Shown here: piece by piece, positions 58,502-64,000 of the stretch
Position numbering within the stretch: position 1 is the stretch's first letter
Layout of the letters: each line of letters begins with the position of its first letter
Source: Thioalkalivibrio sp. ALJ21
GTDB lineage: Bacteria > Pseudomonadota > Gammaproteobacteria > Ectothiorhodospirales > Ectothiorhodospiraceae
Direction of reading: 5' to 3'
NCBI RefSeq assembly: GCF_000378605.1
Contig: NZ_KB905158.1
Span: 124,001-188,000 of the forward strand
DNA: 64,000 nucleotides
Made by a program: the position numbers and the translations under genes
Notes under the pieces: model-generated
Seen by the model: only the letters and a program-made list of their open reading frames with translations
The model's database searches: none
Told to the model about the DNA's origin: nothing

Positions 58502-59077
58502 ATGACGACAGAACAAGACACCTCGAAAGACCTTCTGGGGCGGGAATTGGCAGCGCGTTTTTTCAGGGGGGAGATCGAGTTTGAATTCACGATCAACGGA
58601 TCTGGAGACAGCGGCTCGGTGGTCGAGGCGCTCGTTTCGCCTTCGCCGTTTCATGTCGGAACCTCAACCGAAGCGCCGTCCTGCTCGTTCGTGGAGGAGC
58701 TTGGGGTGCTCGCCGAAGATCGACACTGCGATCTATTTCCAGGTTGGGAGGTTGATGAAGGTTCGAATGGATCTGCGACGCTGCGTGGGGACGCTGCGGC
58801 TTTCGCCGAAGGTCGCCTAGGGGTCACTGCCGTGAGCGAATCGGCCTTTGGCGAGGATACCCTTGTCGCGGGGAGCGAAGATGAAGGCAACGCCGTGTAC
58901 GAGACCGAGTTTGGCGAGCCGCAGCGCGAAAACTGGACCCTGAGCGAACAGGAAATCCTGGATTCTGGCATTGCCGATGCGGCGGCCTTTGCTCGCGCTC
59001 AATCAATGGCCGAAAGAATGAACAGCAACGCCTCCCCATCCCCAGCCGCCGCCAGCCCTGCGCGCCCGAGAATGTAG
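58502..59077 (+). CDS. Hypothetical acidic protein with RPRM tail (191 aa)
   Basis: ATG 58502 with GGAG seven bases upstream. Strongly acidic with repeated E/D/G/S stretches; LLGRELAARFFRGEIEFEFT near the N-terminus and NWTLSEQEILDSGIADAAAF toward the end. The last 12 residues, alanine/proline linker plus ARPRM, resemble the other tails of the neighbouring genes. Co-transcribed with 57525. Unknown. Confidence 0.6.
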   Translation: MTTEQDTSKDLLGRELAARFFRGEIEFEFTINGSGDSGSVVEALVSPSPFHVGTSTEAPSCSFVEELGVLAEDRHCDLFPGWEVDEGSNGSATLRGDAAAFAEGRLGVTAVSESAFGEDTLVAGSEDEGNAVYETEFGEPQRENWTLSEQEILDSGIADAAAFARAQSMAERMNSNASPSPAAASPARPRM

Positions 59078-59087
59078 CGCGAATTAA

Positions 59088-59103
59088 CCATAAGTGGTAT
59101 TGT
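59088..59103 (+). promoter_or_regulatory. Shared motif site CCATAAGTGGTATTGT
   Basis: 11 of 14 informative positions with TCTTGCG downstream; 59 bases before ATG 59163. Appears to drive the eight-gene run to the window end. Confidence 0.55.
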
Positions 59104-59162
59104 TCTTGCGTTTATGGGCTGCATGATCTAATCTGCGGTGACTTCCGACATGGCGCAGACGC

Positions 59163-59585
59163 ATGAATGCTGGTGGTGACGCTAACCTTCGACCTGTGAC
59201 ACCAGGGGAGCCGAGCCTCCTCCATGAGGGTGTCACGCACGAGGCAGCCTTTCCGGTCAGGCTCCCAAACGGGAGCGCACTAACGGGGTATCGGATTTCG
59301 TGCTCAGCCTGCGGGGAGAGCGTTCCAACCCCTCAGTGCAGGTTCCGAATCTTGACCCCGATTGAGCATACGCACGTTATTGAGGCGGCCGGACTTTGCG
59401 ACTCATGTGCCGTGGTGACCACCAGCTGGCGCCGGCTAATGCCGGATGGGCGCCTGCAGTGGCAGATGGACAACGGAGCCTGGGTGGAGACCCCATTCCT
59501 GCAGTCGCGCCCAATCCCCTGGTGGGATCTTTATCGTCTCTCAAGACGCCTCATCAGGCGCGCACTGCGGAATTCTCAAGCGTGA
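59163..59585 (+). CDS. Zinc-ribbon protein (140 aa)
   Basis: ATG 59163. Cys pairs in YRISCSACGESVPTPQCRFR and GLCDSC, then TTSWRRLMPDGRLQWQ and WVETPF; matches the plan of the 44350 protein. Ends in a basic helix SRRLIRRALRN. Its stop overlaps the start of the next gene (GTGA). First gene of the 59163-64000 operon. Function unknown; zinc-binding is inferred from the cysteines. Confidence 0.6.
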   Translation: MNAGGDANLRPVTPGEPSLLHEGVTHEAAFPVRLPNGSALTGYRISCSACGESVPTPQCRFRILTPIEHTHVIEAAGLCDSCAVVTTSWRRLMPDGRLQWQMDNGAWVETPFLQSRPIPWWDLYRLSRRLIRRALRNSQA

Positions 59586-60331
59586 TCCCGGAAAGATGGG
59601 AGCCACCCCTTCTTGAGGCGCCCGATGAGCCCAGCCTCCCCGTTGAACCCGGAGCGGCTGAGCCCGATGTCGGCTGGGTGCTAATGAAGCGGCGCGACTT
59701 CGACTTTCTGTTTCGGCCCGCGCTGGACCAGGCGGGCGCACCGAATCGATTCACCCTGAACGACACGGGATCGATCCTTCGCGAGGTTTGCTCCCAGGTG
59801 GAGCCGTTCGCCCACCCCGGAGGAGCCATCATGGCCTTGCGCATGAAAGGGTATCCGAAGCAGTTCTCGATCTGCCTCCCGGCCTCGATCGATTTCGACG
59901 TAATCACTCCCGGGTCAATCGTGATCATGCGGTCTTACGAGGATTCACAGGATCTTGTCCGCCGCATGCATGCCCGCGTACCCGTTCGGGCCACCAGCAG
60001 CGACGTCCTGTCGAATCTTTATGCAGATGCCTCTCGCAACGGGGGCTTCAACTTGGCGGCACTTGCGGACTACGAGCGCATGACCGGGGGCAGTCAGCTT
60101 CAGCAAGTCGAGGCCCTGGCGCCTCCCCGGGGCACCCTAGAGCAGGGGTTGAGGGATTCGCATTTGGCGCATTCATTGGGCATCCCGAGGCGCCGACTCA
60201 CTGAAATGCCGGACCCGGAAGAGATCGAAAAGAAATGGATCCCCGCGGCCTTCGCAGCCGAGCAATCCAGGGCGCTCTCCAGCTCCGTAAACCCAACCGA
60301 TCAAAGGCCGCGTCAGCGGCCACGACTGTGA
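59582..60331 (+). CDS. Family-1 paralogue with RPRL tail
   Basis: 249 residues from GTG 59582, which overlaps the zinc-ribbon stop; the longer upstream frame is shadow. Family-1 signature GWVLMKRRDFDFLFRPALDQ at about 35-55. Further: GAIMALRMKGYPKQFSICLP and IDFDVITPGSIVIMRSYED. Ends DQRPRQRPRL, with alternating arginines. Member of the long terminal operon. Function unknown. Confidence 0.6.
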   Translation: MIPERWEPPLLEAPDEPSLPVEPGAAEPDVGWVLMKRRDFDFLFRPALDQAGAPNRFTLNDTGSILREVCSQVEPFAHPGGAIMALRMKGYPKQFSICLPASIDFDVITPGSIVIMRSYEDSQDLVRRMHARVPVRATSSDVLSNLYADASRNGGFNLAALADYERMTGGSQLQQVEALAPPRGTLEQGLRDSHLAHSLGIPRRRLTEMPDPEEIEKKWIPAAFAAEQSRALSSSVNPTDQRPRQRPRL

Positions 60332-60354
60332 GCGTTCCTAGGAGGCCAAGGATT

Positions 60355-60465
60355 ATGGAGTCTCAATTACACTCCAGTGTTGATCGCACTCTGCGATCCA
60401 TCGAATTTGGCGGACCGAATCAGCCTCGGGCTTTTCGCGTCCTGCGGCTAGGGCGAGCCGCATGA
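60355..60465 (+). CDS. Micro-protein (36 aa)
   Basis: ATG 60355 with AGGAGG nine bases upstream (and AAGG closer) opens 36 codons, MESQLHSSVDRTLRSIEFGG..., whose stop overlaps the start of the next gene (ATGA). Basic, amphipathic. The combination of a very good ribosome site and the overlap suggests a genuine small protein or a coupling element for the family-1 gene. Confidence 0.5.
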   Translation: MESQLHSSVDRTLRSIEFGGPNQPRAFRVLRLGRAA

Positions 60466-61211
60466 TGCCGCACCCATCCGTTCGCGAAGCCCTTGAGCCG
60501 CGAGGCACCGGCGATCTCTTGCTCATTGGGAAAGTTCATTTTGAGCGCATTCTTCAGCCTTGCGCGCCAATTTCCGACCACCAGATTCTCCGGGGGCCGT
60601 CCAGCGAATCGGACACCGTTCTGTTGGTCGAGCACTTTGACGCCAGAAGGGACCTGGCATCCCCAGGCGCCGAGGACCTTCGTGACATCTTGGAATGGAT
60701 CCCGTTTCTTGGTGGCGACGTCGTTCATTTCTCGGAGGGCTCGATCATGCATATGGCGTGCTATCGCCCCGAGTGGCTCCAGGATGAGCAGGATGGCGAG
60801 GTGAATCTGCGGCAATACATCCATTTCCCGGCTGGGGATGGCCGGCAATCGACTGAGAGCCGCCACTCTTCATCTTCCGTCGACCAGATCCTTTCCGGGG
60901 ACTGGGATGCCAACGATATTCTCGCGACCGGTGACACGCGCTCGATGCAGCGCTACCAGGACACATGGCGCGCGAGTACAGGGCTCACCCGTATTCCGAC
61001 GCCTGGGGCTTACCAGAAGGTGACCCCTTCATTCTGCCTTGCCGTTCTGGGGGATCTGATCACGTCGGAGCCGGATGAGCGCACGCGCAATCGCATTGAG
61101 GAAGGCAGCGCGGCCTTCCGCGGCCGTCTTATGGGCGCTCAAAATCGGTCCCTTCGCGATGAAGTTTCGGCTATTCATTCCGCGCCACATCGCCCGCGAC
61201 CGCGCCTGTAG
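60462..61211 (+). CDS. Family-1 paralogue with RPRPRL tail
   Basis: 249 residues; ATG 60462 (or 60465), overlapping the micro-protein stop. Family-1 signature GDLLLIGKVHFERILQPCAP. Then SDTVLLVEHFDARRDLASPG and a helical C-terminal half, QRYQDTWRASTGLTRIPTPG. Ends SAPHRPRPRL, an R-x-R-x-R-L-like tail. Function unknown. Confidence 0.6.
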   Translation: MMPHPSVREALEPRGTGDLLLIGKVHFERILQPCAPISDHQILRGPSSESDTVLLVEHFDARRDLASPGAEDLRDILEWIPFLGGDVVHFSEGSIMHMACYRPEWLQDEQDGEVNLRQYIHFPAGDGRQSTESRHSSSSVDQILSGDWDANDILATGDTRSMQRYQDTWRASTGLTRIPTPGAYQKVTPSFCLAVLGDLITSEPDERTRNRIEEGSAAFRGRLMGAQNRSLRDEVSAIHSAPHRPRPRL

Positions 61212-61239
61212 CCAAGCCGACCGAAACGAGATTCCAGCC

Positions 61240-61776
61240 ATGCGCTACGCCCACAAATTCAAGCTTCAGCGCGATTTTTCCAGCGACGAGTGGGCTGGCG
61301 TCGTCAAGGATGCGCTGTCCCTTCAGGCCAACCTGGGCACGCTATCGGATCCTAGCGGGCTCAATCTCATGCGTGACCCAGTGATCCTGGAGGGGGTTTC
61401 TGATGAGCATCCTGAGCGAATTTTCGATTCCAAGGAGGAGCGTATCGTCTTCATCGACGCGTCGCCCGGTATCTCGTATGGAGCGGTCAAGGGGGTGAAT
61501 TTTGGCTACTTCGTGCTGAACCGCTCTACGCGGAGCCCGAGCCTGCTGGGGAACGCGTGCAATACCGCCCGAAAGCCTTACGACATCATGGTGTGCGCAA
61601 CGCTGATTGCGGCCTACGACCGGGCCCCGGCCGCGCTCTCGATCACATCCCATGGCGAGCCCAAAGACTGGGCTCCCGCCCAGGCCTTTGCCGAGCACAC
61701 GCTTGGCCGCCCCTTAAAAATTCCTGCCGGGGTATTCCCGGCGCCGACTCCGCGCACCATCCGACGCGGCCCTTAG
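61240..61776 (+). CDS. Conserved phage/plasmid-type hypothetical, first tandem copy
   Basis: 178 residues from ATG 61240. Starts MRYAHKFKLQRDFSSDEWAG and has NACNTARKPYDIMVCATLIA and WAPAQAFAEHTLGRPLKIP. I recall a phage/plasmid hypothetical family with the start MGYTHYW and the block FCKTARKPYDLAV; this looks like a member. Clearly duplicated in the next gene (same length). Ends TPRTIRRGP. Function unknown. Confidence 0.7.
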   Translation: MRYAHKFKLQRDFSSDEWAGVVKDALSLQANLGTLSDPSGLNLMRDPVILEGVSDEHPERIFDSKEERIVFIDASPGISYGAVKGVNFGYFVLNRSTRSPSLLGNACNTARKPYDIMVCATLIAAYDRAPAALSITSHGEPKDWAPAQAFAEHTLGRPLKIPAGVFPAPTPRTIRRGP

Positions 61777-61798
61777 CTCACAAGAGGACGGTTTCAGC

Positions 61799-62335
61799 AT
61801 GGGTTATGCGCACTACATGAAACAGCAACGGGACTTCACCGAAGATGAATGGTCGGGGACCGTAAACGACATCCGCGCCCTGCAGGCCAGGCTGCCGAAA
61901 CACTCTGAATCCGCCGGCGGGTACTATCGAGACGCGCCGCTGGCCATTACCGGGTTAGACCCGGATCTCCCTGCCGAGCAGATCTATGACCCCAAGCACG
62001 AAACGATCGCATTCAATGGGTGCGCCCCGGGGGATGGGGGCGATGAAGAGGACCTCTCCCACGAATCTTTCAGCCTCAACCGACTCAAGGACAGCCAACA
62101 CTCACTCGAAGGTTTTTGCAAAACCGCCCGCAAGCCTTATGACTTGATGGTGTGCGCATCCCTGATCGTAGCGGAAGACCGCGCTCCTGGGGCCCTCCGC
62201 ATCCGGTCGGATGGGGACCCTGGCGAATGGGCCCCCGCTCAGGCGTTTGCCGAACAGGTGCTGGGGCGCCCGCTCAAGATCCCCGGTGGCGTCTATCCGA
62301 CCCCGACACCGAGAACGATCCGGAGGGGCCCGTGA
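61799..62335 (+). CDS. Conserved phage/plasmid-type hypothetical, second tandem copy
   Basis: 178 residues, ATG 61799 with GAGGA ten bases upstream. MGYAHYMKQQRDFTEDEWSG and SLEGFCKTARKPYDLMVCAS-LIVAEDRAPGALRI, WAPAQAFAEQVLGRPLKIPG match the preceding gene closely, and the start MGYAHY is nearer the phage/plasmid pattern. Ends TPRTIRRGP as does its partner. Overlaps the next gene (GTGA). Confidence 0.72.
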   Translation: MGYAHYMKQQRDFTEDEWSGTVNDIRALQARLPKHSESAGGYYRDAPLAITGLDPDLPAEQIYDPKHETIAFNGCAPGDGGDEEDLSHESFSLNRLKDSQHSLEGFCKTARKPYDLMVCASLIVAEDRAPGALRIRSDGDPGEWAPAQAFAEQVLGRPLKIPGGVYPTPTPRTIRRGP

Positions 62336-63285
62336 CGGCGCCTCTCGACTCCTGCATTGACCGGCTGCTTGCCGGCGAGACGCTTTCCTGCCAGGTCTCG
62401 GGAATCATCGAGGTCTTCCCGTTTGCGGATGATCCCGATCTCCTCGGGATCGTCAAAGGCATTCGATTTCCGAGTGATCAGGGCTTCTCCCCGCCTCAAC
62501 AATCAACTGCAGACGAGCTCTTAACGCCGCTGGCGGAAGCGCTCTCCGCCCATCTGAACCGATCCCTTTCAACCAAAGGGGAGTCCCACTACGAGGGCGT
62601 TTTCGATGTGTCGGTCGTTCGCGATGAGACAGCCGGCCTCAAACTCGATTTCGACCTCTCTCTGCGGGGCGAGCCCAAACCCAAGACCTATAACCTGGCT
62701 CTCGATCTAGACGGCCTGAAGGAGGAATCGGCGCTTTGTCCGTTTATTCATGGCCGTGATTTTCGGGACCAGGGTTGGAGTGCGCTTTCCCGGCACTCCG
62801 GACTCGATCTGATCCGTCTGGAGGAGGGCGAAGTGAGGGCGTATGCCCCGCACAGAGGCGAGATGGTCGATATCTCACCCCTGATCCAGCAGGCCTGTGA
62901 CGCCTACCCGGATCTTCAGGCGCTCCTGCACGCATCCGTGGAGCACGACGTCCCTCTTGAACAATTCTTCAAGCTCGAGGGTCCTGCGCGGAACAATGCG
63001 GTGCATTTCTCCCGAGTAGCCGTGAGCGAAAAGGATCACGCCCCCCTGGAGTTAACCGTGACGCTCCATCAGCACGAGGCTGCTCCACTTCACCCGGTCA
63101 CTCGCGGAGAAAACGCCAATATGGCACCCGTGCACGTCGGCCGGTCTCGCCCGGACCGAATTCCCGAACTCCCGGGAAAGATCCCGGAGCTACTTTCGCG
63201 GATTCTGGCGCGCGACCTGCACCAGACTGCAGACTCGAGCGCCGCGCTAACTGAGCACTCCAGGCGCCCTAGGGCCCGACTTTGA
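62332..63285 (+). CDS. Hypothetical protein with R-L tail, paralogue of the next gene
   Basis: 317 residues from GTG 62332, overlapping the preceding stop. Alpha/beta: SCQVSGIIEVFPFADDPDLL, LSLRGEPKPKTYNLALDLDG, and a segment LQALLHASVEHDVPLEQFFK-LEGPARNNAVHFSR that reappears in the next gene as LQSIFDGVRDGDRESFLKLE-GADRSGATHPSR. Ends EHSRRPRARL. No known domain. Eight-gene operon member. Confidence 0.6.
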   Translation: MTAPLDSCIDRLLAGETLSCQVSGIIEVFPFADDPDLLGIVKGIRFPSDQGFSPPQQSTADELLTPLAEALSAHLNRSLSTKGESHYEGVFDVSVVRDETAGLKLDFDLSLRGEPKPKTYNLALDLDGLKEESALCPFIHGRDFRDQGWSALSRHSGLDLIRLEEGEVRAYAPHRGEMVDISPLIQQACDAYPDLQALLHASVEHDVPLEQFFKLEGPARNNAVHFSRVAVSEKDHAPLELTVTLHQHEAAPLHPVTRGENANMAPVHVGRSRPDRIPELPGKIPELLSRILARDLHQTADSSAALTEHSRRPRARL

Positions 63286-63292
63286 GGCTGAA

Positions 63293-64000
63293 ATGAGCGC
63301 ACATTCAGGCCCCACCCATACACTCGCCCTGGTCGCCCAGCACCTTCATGAAGGCGGCGCCGCATCCTTTCGTGCGCGCGTCGAAGTCAGCGATCCGGGA
63401 GGATTCCCTGAGTTGAAAGCACAGGGCCGGGCGCTTGCACTGCAACCGGCGCATGAGCGAAGCCTAGAGGCCATACCTCCCGCATCCTCTGATCCAGTCC
63501 CACAAGCTCTCGCCGCAGTCGCCAAGCCTTTGGTGGATTATCTTGGCGCAAAACAGCCTTTCGATTTCGACTATGCGTTCGCTGGATGGGTCGAGATCCG
63601 CCTCGATCCCTCGACCGGGGCGCTGGTCCTGGCGCATGAAGGCGAATTTCTCCTGAATCCGGCGGAGTCCTTGCAGCACGTCTCGATCTCACCGGGCCAC
63701 GCCGCCTACAGCGCCATGAACCACCTGATTGAACACTCAGGATCACGCTTTGCGCCGGGCGCCCTGATTCTGCGGGACGATGAGATCCGGGTTGAGCGAA
63801 ACCCTAACGGCGAACTCAGCATGCGCGTTCAAGGGGGTGGCGACCTCGATCTAGCCCGGGTCGCCCTTGAGTGCGGAAATCGTTCGCAGCTGCAGTCCAT
63901 TTTTGATGGCGTGCGCGACGGCGACCGTGAGTCATTCCTCAAACTGGAGGGCGCGGACCGATCCGGAGCCACCCACCCATCTCGAATCCAGATCGAACGG
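63293..64000 (+). CDS. Hypothetical protein, paralogue of 62332, cut by window end
   Basis: ATG 63293 opens a frame that stays open to base 64000 (236 codons shown). Contains DFDYAFAGWVEIRLDPSTGA-LVLAHEGEFLL and the shared FLKLEGADRSGATHPSRI segment, so it is the tandem paralogue of the preceding gene. The 3' end, including any tail, is outside the window. Function unknown. Confidence 0.6.
   Translation, partial: MSAHSGPTHTLALVAQHLHEGGAASFRARVEVSDPGGFPELKAQGRALALQPAHERSLEAIPPASSDPVPQALAAVAKPLVDYLGAKQPFDFDYAFAGWVEIRLDPSTGALVLAHEGEFLLNPAESLQHVSISPGHAAYSAMNHLIEHSGSRFAPGALILRDDEIRVERNPNGELSMRVQGGGDLDLARVALECGNRSQLQSIFDGVRDGDRESFLKLEGADRSGATHPSRIQIER

Noticed and set aside
1-64000. Prophage or jumbo-phage origin
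   Set aside because: ThyA, SSB-like, exonuclease and HU-like genes would fit a large phage, but no capsid, tail, terminase or lysis genes are seen and the Pil-Chp operon argues for a bacterial replicon.

Overview
This 64 kb window is GC-rich and gene-dense, and it looks like part of an accessory replicon (megaplasmid, chromid or large integrative element) of a gammaproteobacterium. The gammaproteobacterial affinity rests on a complete-looking Pil-Chp (type IV pilus) chemosensory operon, a FadL-type porin, a DsbC-type oxidoreductase, an RDD protein and an HU-family protein. The accessory character rests on an AcaB/PFL_4669-like protein, a ParB-like protein, a diverged SSB-like protein, a DnaQ-type exonuclease, a lone HicB, a DUF4326-DUF2493 fusion and several dozen unrecognised genes. 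Many of the unknown genes are paralogues of each other inside this window. There are no rRNA, tRNA, CRISPR, transposase, phage-structural or conjugation-apparatus genes. The exact host cannot be read from the sequence.

Layout. 0-6 kb: unknown proteins, a winged-helix regulator, the SSB-like protein and a tandem triplet of paralogues (3107, 4757, 5496). 6.2-8.5 kb: operon of a secreted Sel1 protein, a PP2C-like pseudophosphatase and two membrane proteins. 8.6-11.7 kb: a ribbon-helix-helix regulator with a palindromic operator and two large unknowns. 12-16.3 kb: a membrane PAS-GGDEF-EIL protein with an overlapping upstream ORF, three small proteins and a Tat-exported LolA-like protein. 16.8-26.7 kb: pilG-pilH-pilI-pilJ-chpA-chpC. 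26.8-28.3 kb: HU, a YgjV-like membrane protein and an unknown. 28.8-32.1 kb: an unknown, DsbC, a likely small RNA, a Sel1 protein and a family-1 protein. 32.1-34.2 kb: a minus-strand operon with an XRE regulator. 34.5-40.1 kb: unknowns, then an operon of AcaB-like protein, exonuclease, family-1 protein and HD hydrolase. 40.1-49 kb: a structured non-coding region, a double-Rrf2 regulator, a nuclease, HicB, a zinc-ribbon protein, ParB and a PPP phosphatase operon. 49-54.5 kb: FadL and partner, TPR and Sel1 proteins. 54.6-57.5 kb: DUF4326-DUF2493 protein and thyA. 57.5-64 kb: a long run of unknown proteins, several ending in arginine-rich tails; the last gene runs off the window, as does the first.

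The strongest unifying signal is a promoter-like motif, GCGTAAGTGATAYNNT followed three bases later by YGC. It occurs at about 17 intergenic places on both strands, usually 20-100 bases upstream of the first gene of an operon. It appears to tie functionally unrelated operons (thyA, Sel1, PPP phosphatase, AcaB-like, GGDEF, unknown families) into one regulon. Two motif copies are not followed by an obvious protein gene: one ends at a terminator after about 95 bases and suggests a small RNA, another precedes a 21-bp perfect inverted repeat. The second unifying feature is an expanded protein family (family 1, seven members) whose N-termini share a strand-F[DE]xLxxP signature. Three of these, plus neighbours, end in R-[LM] after an arginine-rich tail that resembles type IV secretion recruitment signals.
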